Shown here piece after piece: positions 1-11,458 of a DNA stretch of 64,000 nt (positions are counted from its first letter, which is position 1; each line of letters begins with the position of its first letter). The position numbers and the translations under genes were made by a program. Origin of the DNA: Peromyscus leucopus (lineage: Eukaryota; Chordata; Mammalia; Rodentia; Cricetidae); contig NC_051086.1 of NCBI RefSeq assembly GCF_004664715.2, positions 75,623,164-75,687,163 of the forward strand, in the 5' to 3' direction. Below the pieces are notes generated by a model that was not told where the DNA came from, ran no database searches, and saw only the letters and a program-made list of their open reading frames with translations.

Positions 1-1424
1 CTTCTTCATATTGGGAGAGTTGTTTTATTTTTATCCTTTGCTTTCTGAGTCTGATTAAACAATTATTTTATATTAAATTATCTCAGTTGAAGTAATTGCA
101 CAGTTTCTACCTTCCTGACTAGGCCCCAACTGATATAATTTATTACTTACAATAGAGCTCCAGAGGAGTTGACTGTATTGTTGATATTATGTTTATTTTG
201 GAAAACAGTGAAAATGTATGGTTAATCCGAATTTGTTAAAAAAAAAAAAAAAAAGAGAGAAAGATCAGTATCACAGTTCTGAAAGATGTCCAGGATACAA
301 TGAGAGCTAAAAATAAAAGTTTTTAAAAATGCATAAGCAGCAGACGGTTTATAATTAGAGAAAAAGAAATTGTCAGTATACATGAAAAAACCCGTTACTG
401 TGATTCTACCATGGAATTTTATCAAACTGTGAAAGTAGCTCTTATATCTTAATATACGTAACCAGGGCAGGATGATTCTACTTCTGCCCAATATTTAGCT
501 GGGATTGTAGTAACTGCTGTAGTTTGCTTTTAATAAATTTATTGCTTAATTAATTCATGTTAAATATTTAATTTAATAGTACTTCTTAGTTGTTTTCCAA
601 TTAAGACACAGTTTTGATGTTTTTTTCTTATCCTCAAATACTTATGTAACTTGTATGATTCAAAGGCATGCATGGCATTGTGTCTAAAAATATATCTTTT
701 TAGCTAAATATACCTAAAACCAGCTCACACTGAAGTCCACAGCTGTGGAGAATTAACAAAACCTTTAATTATGGCCTCATCTACACTTCTATTTTCAAGC
801 CCATTCATGAATTAATTTTAACTCTCTCTCTACCTTCAATCAAGCTGTGAATACCTGCCAGAAAAAGATAGTGTTTGAATATCTGCCCATATACTTACGA
901 TTGCTACACTTTGGATTCCTTTGTTAGAAATTTCATGGAGACCTTTGAGGATGAGATTATAAGACATGGGCCGTGAGGTTTGCATTTGAATGTGCTCAAG
1001 AGTCTATATCCAGAGAACGTTCACTTGGTGTTGATGCTAAAACTGAACTCCTCATCAAGGCCACTGATCTCCGGTACATTATAAATTGAGAGGGGAGGAT
1101 AATTAGGGAAGCAAGTACTGACCTGGGTCTGTGGAGATGTGAGCTCAGGCTGGCACTCTGTGGAGTGGCTTTGTGCTAATCTTGGTCCATGAAGTTGGGC
1201 ATTGTACTAAGACAGCTTTGTTGGCCCTTTTCAATCTGCTATGTAATAATGGATTTCTTAAAGGCAGTGGTGGTAAAACTCTGGACACTGTGATACCATC
1301 AGTGAAGAAAAAAATGATAGTATTCAGTTCCCCTGTATGAACATTAATTCAGAAGTTACATATGCATGCTGCTACCTTTTAAAAGCTACTAAATACCAAC
1401 CAATATCCTGGTTATACAGTTTTA
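1..1424. other. Single-copy DNA, nothing assigned
   Basis: No repeat family or gene is recognised. A short A-run with an AGAG tail lies at 240-262, and an AT-rich patch with TTAATTAATT-type motifs lies at about 515-585. The 89-codon minus-strand frame at 222-491 begins in low-complexity sequence and has no family features, so I treat it as chance. Confidence 0.6.
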
Positions 1425-1870
1425 GCCACATTAGCCTCTTTACTAGTCCTTCACCTGGCCAAGCATGCCCCATCTACCAGTCTGAATACTCTGTTGGCTA
1501 ACAACTTAGTTCACATCCTCACACATATCAGGACTTTGCTTAAATAATACTTTCTCAGGTGACTGTCTATGACACTTCTTGATTTGGGTATCTGTTTTTT
1601 TTCCCCCTGGAAGAGGTAGCCCTCTACTTTGGGGAGGTCCTGGGTTCTCCCCAACTCCTATTTCTTTATTTTAAGCTATGTCTACCTTTCTACAAATAAC
1701 TCTTCATAATTTCAGATACGTTGAGCTGGCCATCTGTTCCTTTGATGATAAAATCCCTGATGGCAGACATTTATCATCTGCTGTTCCTCACAATTATATC
1801 CTCACATCTTAGCATAGTATATAGCACCCATAGGCACTCAAGTAGATGCCAGATATCTAGATGAATAATA
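1425..1870 (-). repeat. Ancient L2-type LINE 3' end
   Basis: The plus strand reads like the reverse complement of an L2 3' end. There is a segment like ACATTAGCCTCTTTACTAG with GGACTTTGCTTAAATAATAC, and then a block around 1750-1850 resembling the L2 end that normally reads as 'cctggcacatagtaggcactcaa'. It is heavily diverged, as expected for a repeat older than the rodent radiation. A degenerate unrelated sequence remains possible. Confidence 0.45.
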
Positions 1871-1942
1871 ATTTCCTTCTGGGTCCCTATGCACACAGTC
1901 TTGTGTATTTCACTCTAAAGTGACTTTCTGTTCTTGTTGGTT

Positions 1943-2332
1943 TGTTCGTCAACTTGACAGAGGCTGCACTAACCTGGGAAGATGGAGCCTTAGCTGAGGA
2001 ACTGCCTCCCCCCTCCCCCATCAGATTGGCTTCAGGCAAGTGTACGGAACATTTTCTTCATTGATGATTGATGTGAGAGGTCCCAGCTCACTGTGGGCAG
2101 TGCCATCTCTGGTCAGTGAGTTGCAGGGTGTATAAGAAAGGAAACAGCAAGCCACAAGGAGCAATCCATTACACACTATTCTTCCATGGTTCCTTCACTT
2201 CAGTTCCTGCTTTGAGTTCCTTCCCTGATTTCCCTCAGTGATGAACTATAAGCCTTATAATAAAATAAACCCTTTCCTTATCAAGTTCCTTTTGGTCATT
2301 GTGTTTATCACACCAACAGAAAGTAAACTAGA
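1943..2332 (+). mobile_element. Rodent LTR, ERVL/MaLR-like, solo
   Basis: It begins TGTTCGTCAACTTGACAGAG. It contains the GATTGATGATTGATGTG block and a TATAAGAAAG promoter-like box. A polyadenylation signal AATAAACCCTTTCC is followed by TTTTGGTCATTGTGTTTATC near the 3' end, as in a family of rodent LTRs abundant in mouse. No internal region or second LTR flanks it, so it is a solo LTR. The 3' terminus is degraded (CTAGAAC instead of CTAAGACA), and I find no clear target-site duplication. Confidence 0.65.
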
Positions 2333-2335
2333 ACT

Positions 2336-3487
2336 CTAGCTTAGGGGACAAGCTATATCTTCTTTCATCTGATTTTACTAAATCTGAGAATAATTTAGGT
2401 GAATTTTTATCTAATATAGAGTTCTGATTATTTTCAAATCATAAGAAATATGTTAGCATCAGACCCTCTTAGATGATATTTTGCTTCCCACAAGATTCCT
2501 GTAATAACAGCCTCCTCAGAGGTGGAAAGACCTCATTAGTTCACCTTAAGGCATCTAATGTCTGCCTTAAGGACTCCCCCAACCTCTTTTCCCAATAAGG
2601 AAGATTAAAAACTGCCAAGGAAGCAAAGATTTGGGTCATTCCCGTTGTCTCTATTCAGAATATGAGAAAACCAAACCCCTGTTCCTTGACTCGGTTAATT
2701 TACATATAATGTTCCATTATTTAATCAACATAACTTCTAGGGTTTAGCTGCCCAGATCAGACTTAGTAATTGTCTTTTCTTTAGTAACAATGTCTCTTAT
2801 TGCAAATTAATTTTTAAATCACAAACACATATGGAATCTGTCTGTCTGTCTGTCTGTGTTTCGCTGTGAAAATTTGGATGATGGCTTCTCAATGAATTGC
2901 CTGTTGCCAATTAAACATGCCCTGTACTTGACTTTCAGATCTCCCAGATCACTTTTCTCCTGTCTGGGGTTTTTTTTCTCTGCATTAAGTGATATATACA
3001 GTAGATGGGTCCTCAGAGTCACTACTATACTAAATAGAACCTGGTCTTCAAGGCAACCTCTTGGAACCTGCTGAGGTTGCCTCAAGATGTAGGAGACTTA
3101 AGTGCTGAGAAACTGCTGACTCTCGAATTGAGGAAGGCTTCTGTAAACACAGTGACTTCCATGTGCAAGTGGCTCCATTTTCAAATGCTGTGCTCATCTC
3201 TGGCTATATATAGCGGCATGAGTAAGAAGTTTTCCACAAAGTGTTAAGTTTCTCAAGCTGTAAGTCAAAACATTATGCTATTTAGACAGTCTTTTGGAAG
3301 AGGAGGGAATTAATTGCTAATGCCATTAAAATGGAGCTCTGCTTTCTGTGGAAATCAGAATGGATTACTTGCACAAATGGAGAAGCAAATGAAACATTGT
3401 TTTAAATTTTATTTTACTTTTTTACTTGAGGGGCATTTTGCTTTTCTGTCTGATAGTGATGGTCCATGTCCCAGGATTGCATTTGGT
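2336..3487. other. Single-copy DNA with a short (CTGT)n run
   Basis: A (CTGT)n tract of about five units lies at 2836-2858. The rest is not assigned. Overlapping 72- and 88-codon frames on opposite strands at 2819-3085 show no protein-family features. Around 3090-3260 the sequence is well mixed in composition and includes CTATATATAGCGGC. It could be old conserved non-coding DNA, but nothing here proves it. Confidence 0.5.
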
Positions 3488-3955
3488 TTTTTAGGACTGC
3501 TATAACAACTACTCCAGAACAGGAAGCTAAAACAAATATAATTTACTCTCCACTGTCCTGGAAGCTGCCTGAGGTCAAGGTATTAACTGGAATGTTTTTT
3601 CTCTAGGGATGCTAAAGGAGGAACCTGTTCCATGCTTTTCCTCAGTTTCTGGTGGTTTGCCTGCAATTGCTGATATTCCTTATATTTTCTCCATCCACCT
3701 TCTCCACCCCAGTCTGCTCTCACCATTACATGGCACTCTCCCTATATGCATTTCTACATGCAAAATTCCTCTTTTATAAAGTCAATAGGCATTGGATTAT
3801 AAATTCACCTGACTCTTGAATGACTCCATTTCAGCATACCTACTTATATCTGCAATCAAACAATTTCAAAATAAGACCATTTTCTTTAAAGTCTTTGAGA
3901 ATCAGGACCCCCACACTTAAAATTTGGGAGAGGGGCATCTTTCAATATATAACAC
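3488..3955 (-). mobile_element. Ancient MaLR LTR, MLT1/MST type
   Basis: On the plus strand it starts GGACTGCTATAACAACTACT, then has AATTTACTCTCCACTGTCCTGGAAGCTG. It ends near AAAATTTGGGAGAGGGGCAT with TTTCAATATATAACA. These are the reverse-complement landmarks of an MLT1-type LTR, whose sense start resembles TGTTATGGATTGAA. It is diverged and probably older than rodents. The exact subfamily cannot be set by eye. Confidence 0.5.
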
Positions 3956-6094
3956 ATGGTAAAAGCTAACAAGTTCAGTCTCAAGAAGATGCTAGGAATA
4001 TATCTGCTGCAGATATTCCTTTCCTTTGAGAGAGAAATAAAGTGACAAAGTGACTCATGCAGGGCTAGTTGGCAGAGTGAAAATGACAGCCGACCCAGAA
4101 TGTGGGGATGTATGGCTATGCTCTGGAGCTCCGTAAGCACATCCCGCCACTTTTAGATTCCCTCTACTCCTAAACAAAGATGGGTATGTATTTGCAGAAA
4201 ACCAGAAGCTTGGACTCCTCTTGTATGGGAACCTCAACTCAAGGTTGATGGACCATGTCTACGTCAACTAGTTCTGTGGGATCACCTAAAAGAAATGCCA
4301 TCTGAGTATTACAGACTACAACCCTCCAAACCCAAGTGTCAGTCATGGTACTCGGCACCTTGTCTATGCTCTAAAAGCATTTGAATTGAGAAGCACAACT
4401 GATTTTAATAGCAGGAGGGATTACATGGGCTTAGAGCTTCCAACTTACAAGGTGTTTACAGATCCAGTCTTACCTGCCTCCTTTTAAACCCTGAGTGACA
4501 ACATTAATTCCATTGGACAGAAAAAGAGACTCGTGCTCCAAGATGAATGATGGTTAAACTAAAGTGTCCCAGCTCCACTGATAAAGTTTGTGAGTTATCT
4601 CAAGTTTGGGTTCAAATTACAGTGCCCTTTTCTACATTCTTAAAGCTGCTAGTAAAATTGAATAAAACAAGTTTAAGTTCCGAGTTGTGGGGTTTTTTTC
4701 CCCTCTGTGTCTCTCTTGGGAGACTGTCTCAAGCCAACCATCTTTCTCTAAACGTCTCCAAGTACTTGAGGCATTCGCTACTGTGCACTCAACAGATGGT
4801 CATAAAATATGAACAAATGATGACAGTTCATCTTCAGACCCCAGGGAGTCACAGAGCCACAAAAGCAGAGGATTTGAATGGGCTTAGAGGATTTCTAAAT
4901 AATGCCCCTTGCTTCACAGATAAGAAATCTAAGGCTTTAGGTCCCAGAGAGAGAGGGAAAAAAAAAAAAAACCCAAAAAACAAGGTAGCCTGCCTCCAAT
5001 CCAGCATTCAGATGGCTTCCAGGATCTGGCACTAGTTCAATCAGAGGATGACCAGCTGGAAAAATGTCCTGATCAGACCTGTTCATCCCCCCTTCTCCAA
5101 GGGCGAGGAAGGTCATTAAAAATGCAGAAGAGAGACTGCAGAGGAGGACAATACTGTGCCACAGCATTATTCAAAGTCATTACATTGGAAGCCCTGGTGC
5201 CTGTGGCAGGCACGAGCTTCCCCTGTGAGAAGGAATAAAAGGAGGTTGCAGGTTGCCGAATGAGGTTTTTCTCTAGAGACCCCATTACAACGCCAGAGCG
5301 TCCGTACCTTCCAGGGAGCCTGTGTAAAAGATAATGTATGCTTCGTTCCTGACCGTCAAGATTCACAAAAGAGATAAGAAGTTGGAGGTCCTATTACTGA
5401 TGACCTCTCCATAGAATACACTGCATCTCATTTTTAAAAATAGCCTAGCTCCTGGGTGGAGTATTTGATGGGTTTCATAAGGGAACTGAAAGCTTTAGGG
5501 GGAGTCTTGGTCTTAAAAAGAATAAAGAGCAAGAAAGAAGGTATAGGAAGAAAAAAGAAAAAAAAGTTGAACAAAGAAGCTTGTCTTACTACTCCTAAAT
5601 CTTTGTGTTTTCAGAGTCATTTTTTCCCCTTTGAACTTTGGTACCTCCTCACCTCTAAGCTAGTTCTTTCACGGTCACCATTCGCCACAAACATCGTCTA
5701 CACCAATCATCTACCTGTTCAGGTTGTATGCTCATCACTCATAGAAACCCTTGTCATGTCCACCCTAAGCTTGTGTATTCCCCAGCATGGCTGCTAGATA
5801 CTTGTAGGAAAACCAGGTTCCTACCCAGTTTATTTCCTCAGTCCAGATAACACTTTTCTTATCCATACTTCCTGCTCCTCAAACATGTAGTTCACTGTAC
5901 ACTTTCTCAGGTATGCTCTCTTTTCCTTTGCTAATGTCCTTCTCTCAAATCTGGCCCCAGGTTAGAAGCCTCATTGGTGAGATGTAGTCTTGTGTGAATG
6001 AATCACTTTTCCACCTGAGCCTTTTCTCTGTGCTTAAGGTCATCTCCTATAAGGTCTAATTCTAACCTGTTGCCAGATCTAAATCACTAAACTT
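3956..6094. other. Single-copy DNA; CpG-retaining patch at 5200-5370
   Basis: No gene recognised. The 162-codon frame at 4547-5035 has no known domain and ends in a Lys-rich stretch produced by an A-run, so I call it spurious. Possible MIR-like traces occur at about 4500-4560 and 4910-4950 (ACAGATAAGAAATCTAAGGC), but they are too weak to annotate. The segment 5200-5370 keeps eight or so CpG dinucleotides in non-repeat sequence, which is unusual for this AT-rich window. Confidence 0.45.
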
Positions 6095-6300
6095 TTTTTT
6101 TTTTTGGACTAATTCTATATTTGCAAACAAAGTTGTAGAGATATTTCAGAGACTTCCCACCTAATAACTTTTAGAACCAAGAAATATTTTACAGATTACA
6201 AAAACTATTATAAATATGTATACACTTATCTCCCACTTTCACCGAATTTTAATATTTCCCACTCTTTCTCATATTTTTAAAGATACCTTTAAAAAGATAT
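6095..6300 (-). repeat. Ancient L1M 3' UTR fragment
   Basis: TATATTTGCAAACAAAGTTG, AGAGATATTTCAGAGACTTCCC and the following lines resemble the antisense of an old mammalian L1M/L1ME 3' UTR (typical form: 'acagaaaagttgcaaagatagtacagagagttccca'). It is AT-rich and decayed. The continuation to about 6640 may belong to the same relic but is not clear. Confidence 0.4.
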
Positions 6301-8330
6301 ATAAAACATCCCCATTATTTTTAAAGTTCTTTGTCTATATTTCTTTGATATATTTCTTATTTTTCTGCTTCCTCAAAATTAATTTTATTCTGCATTTGGT
6401 GTTTATGGTTAACTATCATGTCTTTATATATTCACGAAGTTGGTTTGTGTCCTAGGAGTTACACATGGCTCTTCTCTACATTGTCACAGTCCGTGCATAT
6501 GACATGTTCCTCTACATGCCAACCAGCTGTGCACATTCTGATATTTCATTCAACATTGTACTTATGTTCTCATAGACCAAGTTCATTCATTAGCTCTTGT
6601 ATGTACTGTTTGGCTGGGTGAATACATCTTTTAGTTGAGACATTTCAGCATTTTTTTTTTTTTTAATGTGGCCAAAGAGAACCATGCAACCATACACATG
6701 GCATCACTGTTCCTATCAACCAAAGCAGGAAGTGGAAGTGGGTAGATTCACTAAATGTTAAACTTTGCCACACCGAGACTGTACAGGCCCTCAGGGAACC
6801 AATTAAGGGGACATCAAAATAATATTTTCAGTTGTGGTGGGAGATGTTCAGTTCCTTCTGGCTCAGCAAAAACCCTTAAAAAAATAGATCTGCAAAGAAG
6901 CAGAGGACGTTTTCTTTTTAAGATCCGTACCAAAAGCAGAGGGAAACAAACCAGCAGTTTTTAGGGAAATACACATGTCACAGGGGCCCCCTAAACCTCT
7001 GCTGAACTCTTTCAGATCTCAAGAATGGAGGAAGGAGAAGCTGCTCATGCTGTTACATAAAGGGGTAGAATTAAGTCCAAAGGGAACTTTATCTCTCCAA
7101 ATCCCAGTTTTCTGTATCCAGCCATGGTCCAGGTTGCTTTAATCTGTCCTTGAAGTAATAAACTCTTAAATAAACAAACCCAGGCTGCACAAGACATGAT
7201 TATTTTCCCCCAAGCAGTTTTTAACTGTGTCTATAAAGATTTCTGCAGAATAGAAGAAAATAGCCCAGCTTGACTCTTTTGTAAGCTAATTAAGGTAGAA
7301 CCTAGATTTTTATTTCTTAATGATTTTATACAAATTGAAAAGCATGTGTGTGTGTTATTATAAGGGTTCATACCAGATACTAGATGCCTTGTATCAACTT
7401 AGTTCCCTCGGTTTTCAGTGGCACATTTTCAATTAACACCCTTTTCTTTCGGTGTATCTTGGAAGTACATATTCTCATAGGCATGATGGCACAACACAGA
7501 GGGAAGAAAATCTCTTAAGATGCTATTGCCATTCTCTCAATATCTCAGGGCGGGTAGGGAACTCATTCTTGGGGAAGGATATTGGGTTGAGAGAAGAAAC
7601 ACAAAATAGTAAGTGCCTTGGTACAGAAGAGGCATATGAGCTGAGGCGTCAAGAGGTAACAAGTTCATTGTTTTCAAAGTACACCTGCAACAGCACATCT
7701 GCTTAGAAACCAGTTCCTATAGCTTCATCGATTCTACCAGTGCCCAGCTCACAATGTACTAAAATAACAACACCCAGTTCAAGACAATTAAAGCAAAAAC
7801 GGATTTCACCACACGCATATGCGCTATACTGAGATATTTTCAACTCCCCAAGCATGCCACACATTTTCAAGTTTCCAGCTCTGCTCAGGAAGCTGCTTTA
7901 AATGACACTCCTCTCTTTCATTCTCCTCGTCTTGAAACTAATGAATTCTTAAAGCTCACCTGAAACACGCGCTGTTCAAAAATATTCCCTTACTCTCTCC
8001 AAGGGTGAATCATCCCAGTTCCCAGAGAAGGCTGTTTCTGTTAGTATAAAATGCAACACTCAGCATGGTCTGGGGAAGAGCCTCATCATTGTGCAGGTGT
8101 GACCTCTACCCTTAGAAGACAGGATTCCTTTCATTCATCTTTGGAGACCCCCCAGTACCTGAAAAATGCCACTCTACAGTAAGTATTCAGTGTGGACTCC
8201 TGAGTTACTGAAGTGATATGCCTAGTTGCAAAGGAAATGTAGCATTAGGAATTGCAGTAATCAACATACCCTGGTTGGACAATTGCCTCAAAATAAGTAT
8301 AAGTTTGAGTCTATTTAAAAATAATAATGT
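6301..8330. other. Single-copy DNA, nothing assigned
   Basis: No repeat family is recognised with confidence. Two T-runs occur (about 6650-6665 and earlier). The part at 7130-7420 is even in composition, with TTAATTA and TTATTTCTTAATG motifs, and may be conserved non-coding DNA. Small frames at 6755-6964 and 7452-7706 have no recognisable features. Confidence 0.5.
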
Positions 8331-8541
8331 TTCACTCTCCCTCTCCCTCCCTTTACTTTTCCTGCTCCCATTCTCCCTCCCTCCCCCTTTTATTTTTCTT
8401 TCTACTCTTGCTTCCAACCCCTAGTCCTTCTCCCTTTCCTCCCCTCTCCTTGTTCTCACTCTTTTTCCTTTCTCTTCCCCCTCTCTCCTCACCCTTTCCA
8501 TTTCTCTTGTCCTTCTTCTCCACCTCCCCCCATCTCTGTCC
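8331..8541. repeat. Polypyrimidine (CT-rich) tract
   Basis: About 210 bp that is almost entirely C and T on the plus strand, built from CTCTCCCTCCC, CTTTT and TTCTC blocks with only scattered interruptions. It yields opposing spurious frames (Pro/Ser/Leu-rich on plus, Arg/Glu/Lys-rich on minus). It is a degenerate low-complexity tract, not a clean microsatellite. Confidence 0.9.
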
Positions 8542-8544
8542 ATC

Positions 8545-9586
8545 ATTGGTATGGATTTGCTTGGCTCTATCAAGAGGTCTTAGGCTTAATTCATTGAGCA
8601 AGATACAAACTCTTGTCCATTTGAGTGGGTGTATGAAAATATTCCTCATTAATCTCTTTCACTAGCTGTGTTGAAAGCAGGCAGTTCCCCTCCAGACTCT
8701 TACCTTACCTAGATAGAACCAGGTGACATGTTTACTTTTATTAAAGTGAATAAGCAGCATGAAAGTGTGCCCGGGAGAGAAAGCTTACAAAGGAGGAGAA
8801 GGATCCTAGACATAGAATTTAAATTGGCATTACGATTCTCTCAACTTTATGATTCAATGTATTGCTTGAATTATAAATGGCTTTCTTTAGGTAAAGATCC
8901 CCTCTCCATTTTCTATGTCATTTATATGAAAAAAACAAACAATTGATTGAGGGAAACTTGAGAAAATTTCTTAAAATCTCAAACATATTAGAACAATATT
9001 GAAGTATGATACAAAGACCAAGGAAGCATACAAACAAATAAGCACAATGAAGAGAATAAGTGAAGGAAGAGATGAGAATGCCAATCCAAAAGAAGGCTCC
9101 ATATCACTTAGTTTGGTTCCAGGTTTGGTATTGAAGAGTAAATGGAACCACCTTCCACTTCCTTGAGATTACAGATGAAGTGTGAAGAGTCAATTGAGAT
9201 CTTGGAAGAGTAAACAATAATAGATGAATTTGGAAAAGAAATAAAAATGGAAGATGCAATCAGTATGGTACTAGGTTTACTGATATTTTCTTTTTCTTCC
9301 TAATTTTTCAACTTAGACTCTTGGACATCCAAAATCCCAGGCATGCATGCCAGGCACGGGCAGGAGAAAACCTTAACAGAAATAGACTTTGTTTTCTCTT
9401 CCAAGGACCAGGAAGAAAGAGCCGGTGGGGTGGAGAATAGAGGGAATCCCTCCCTCTGCATCCTCAGTCTCTAACAAATACTAGCAGAAGTAGCTTTAAA
9501 AGTTAGAAATATGCTCTTTCTTAATAGAGAGACTAGAAAGAAGGTCCTTAGGGTAGTGGAGCATATGTGTGAATAGCCCCATTCAT
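8545..9586. other. Single-copy DNA, nothing assigned
   Basis: AT-rich sequence without a recognised repeat. A 12-bp perfect palindrome GGCATGCATGCC lies at about 9341-9352. No gene-like frame is supported. Confidence 0.5.
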
Positions 9587-9587
9587 A

Positions 9588-9650
9588 CTCCTTTCTCCTT
9601 CTCCTTCTCCTTCTCCTTCTCCTCCTCTTCCTCCTCCTCCTTCTTCTTCT
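9588..9650. repeat. (CTTCTC)n microsatellite
   Basis: Tandem CTCCTT units pass into CCTCCTCTT and CTTCTTCTT, about 63 bp of pure pyrimidine on the plus strand. On the minus strand it yields an Arg-rich spurious frame. Confidence 0.95.
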
Positions 9651-9654
9651 CGGT

Positions 9655-10182
9655 TTTCCCTCAAGGTGAATCACATCATAAAACAGAATAGGGCAGGGAG
9701 CCCTTGGGACTGGATGGAGAGACAGTGTGGAGAACAACAGGGTAGAGAAGAGCTTCTCATTAGATGTCTGGGAGTCACAACTGAGCTGAGCTTGCATCAA
9801 AATTACGTAGGAGGCAGAGTGAATGTTGTGGCAAATAGACACCTGTTGTTTGTTTGCAGCGACAGGATTAAACTGTCACACGCAGCACCGAGGATAAATT
9901 GCAGATAAATTATGCATTTGAGGAATGCCAGAATAAAAAGGTTGATATTATGTAGTTTCATCTTTATGCCTCTGTGGAATATGTAACACATAGAAACAGA
10001 CAGGCAGTTGTCAAATGTTAGCAGTTAGGTGCTAATTATGAACTCAAAGGAGTGGCATTAGGGGATCTGGAGATTGTGTGCAGGTTGTTCTATATCCTAA
10101 TCTTGGTGGTAGTTTTATGACTACGGATGTCTCAAGACTGACTCACAGAAATAAATACTACACCTAGGAGCCCATTTTTCTC
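9655..10182. other. Single-copy DNA, possible conserved non-coding segment
   Basis: No repeat recognised. The segment 9770-10060 has several CpGs (ATTACGTAGG, CAGCGACAGG, ACACGCAGCACCGAGG) and a TTATGCATTTG octamer-like motif. I infer possible regulatory DNA. There is no coding signal. Confidence 0.35.
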
Positions 10183-10440
10183 TTACTATAAAGAAATAAC
10201 TGAGATGGGGTAACTTATAAAGAAAAGTTTATTTGGCTCACAGTTATGGTATTGACTCTGCTCTGGTGAGGACCGTCTGGCAGACTGTACCACATTAAGA
10301 TGTTGTGACAAGAAAGAACCCCACTTCCTCCAGAAAAGCTCTACCTCTTAAAGGTTCTGAAGCCTTCCTAAACCGCACACCAGATGGAGACCAAGTGCTG
10401 ATGAATACTCGTCCAATCTATGGTTACCACTTAGCTCCTG
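10183..10440 (-). mobile_element. MaLR-type LTR fragment (MT/ORR1/MST group)
   Basis: GAGATGGGGTAACTTATAAA, AGAAAAGTTTATTTGGCTCACAG, then CTCTACCTCTTAAAGGTTC follow the order seen in the antisense of mammalian MaLR LTRs. The middle is decayed. No paired LTR or internal region is present nearby. Confidence 0.55.
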
Positions 10441-10889
10441 TGAGAGAGATATTGTTTTGAATACTTTACGTAAGTCACAGTATCTCTCAAAAACATTGTT
10501 ATTCCTACTGTAAATTGCTACTCACCTCTATACAGGAATGTTCCCAAGTTGCAGTACTGTGTAAATGGAGAGGTGGAATCCATCATATAAGTTGGACACT
10601 GCTTTGCACTGTACCACAGCCAGATTTGCATTTTGCTAATAATTTGATGTCCTTTTTAAAATATGTAACTATGTACAAGTCATAGAAGAGAACGATGTTC
10701 TATAAAATGTCTTTCCTAGTCTGCTGAGAACATATAGAATGAAACAATATAGGAGAACTCTAAGATAAACAACTCCATCCTTATTTGAACACAAATATGC
10801 ATTTTTTCCACTCAGATGAATATTTGCTGAATACTTTCTGTATCCCATGAGATGGTCACTTAAGAAATGAAGAAATAAAGGAATCTTTA

Positions 10890-10890
<1 letters not shown>
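10441..10890. other. Single-copy DNA, nothing assigned
   Basis: AT-rich sequence with no recognised family and no supported reading frame. Confidence 0.5.

Positions 10891-10930
<40 letters not shown>
10891..10930. repeat. (TG)n microsatellite
   Basis: Uninterrupted TG dinucleotide run of about 20 units, directly followed by the L1-derived segment. Confidence 0.97.
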
Positions 10931-10933
<3 letters not shown>

Positions 10934-11019
10934 ATTATGAGTTGAGAAATGAATAGACCATCTCATCTATTTCCTCTTCCCAGGGAGATCCATGCTTCCC
11001 TCTTAGGGTCCTCCTTGTT

Positions 11020-11190
11020 ACCTAACTTCTCTGGATGGGGGTGGTTAGAAGGGAAGTGGGAGGAGGGAACAGGAGGACAGGAGGGAGGGGAAACTGTGGA
11101 TGTTAGGCAAAGTAAAATAAAGAAAAACAATTAAAAACAAAACCCAAGCCAACCAACAAACCAAACAAACAAAAAAACAACCAACCAAAG
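11020..11190 (+). mobile_element. L1 3' end fragment
   Basis: GGATGGGGGTGGTTAGAAGG, GGGAGGAGGGAACAGGAGG and GGGAGGGGAAACTGTGGATG match the G-rich polypurine end of a rodent L1 3' UTR. It is followed by an AATAAAG-like signal and a CAAA-rich degenerate tail at 11120-11190. It is 5'-truncated to the last ~150 bp. Confidence 0.7.
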
Positions 11191-11243
11191 AAATGAACAG
11201 AAAGGTCTGTTGTAGATGGATGAAAATAATATGAGCAAGAAAT

Positions 11244-11458
11244 GGGCTGGGATGGAGTTCAGTGGGTAGAGCTCTTGTCTAGCTTGCAGGGTTAAATCCC
11301 GAGCACTGCTTAAACCTGGTGTGACAATGCACACCAAGATCTCTAAACACCCGAGGAGTAGAGACAAAAGGATTATGAATTCAAGGTCATCCTTGGTTAC
11401 TTACTGAGGTGTTCAAGTTTGGGGTGCATGAGACCTTGTCTCAACAGCAGCAACAGCA
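11244..11458 (+). mobile_element. B4-type SINE (ID head plus B1-like body)
   Basis: The 5' part GGGCTGGGATGGAGTTCAGT with GGGTAGAGCTCTTGTCTAGC is a tRNA-Ala-like ID head, and TTAAATCCCGAGCACTG is its B box. The B1-like body follows (CCTGGTGTGACAATGCACACC, then GAATTCAAGGTCATCCTTGG) and ends GAGACCTTGTCTCAACAG. The tail is CAGCAG/CAAAAATAAATA. This order (ID then B1) defines B4/RSINE elements. Confidence 0.75.

Noticed and set aside
3200..3225. TATA-like CTATATATAGCGGC as a promoter
   Set aside because: No transcript start context, CpG island or downstream gene; such words are frequent in AT-rich DNA.
4500..4950. Two MIR-like patches
   Set aside because: Only short words match; not enough order or length to annotate.
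4547..5035. 162-codon plus-strand frame
   Set aside because: No domain or codon pattern; it overlaps weak MIR-like traces and a poly-A-derived Lys run, and there is no promoter, splice or homology support.
9471..9842. Arg-rich 123-codon minus frame resembling a basic nuclear protein
   Set aside because: The Arg run is the (CTTCTC)n microsatellite read on the other strand.
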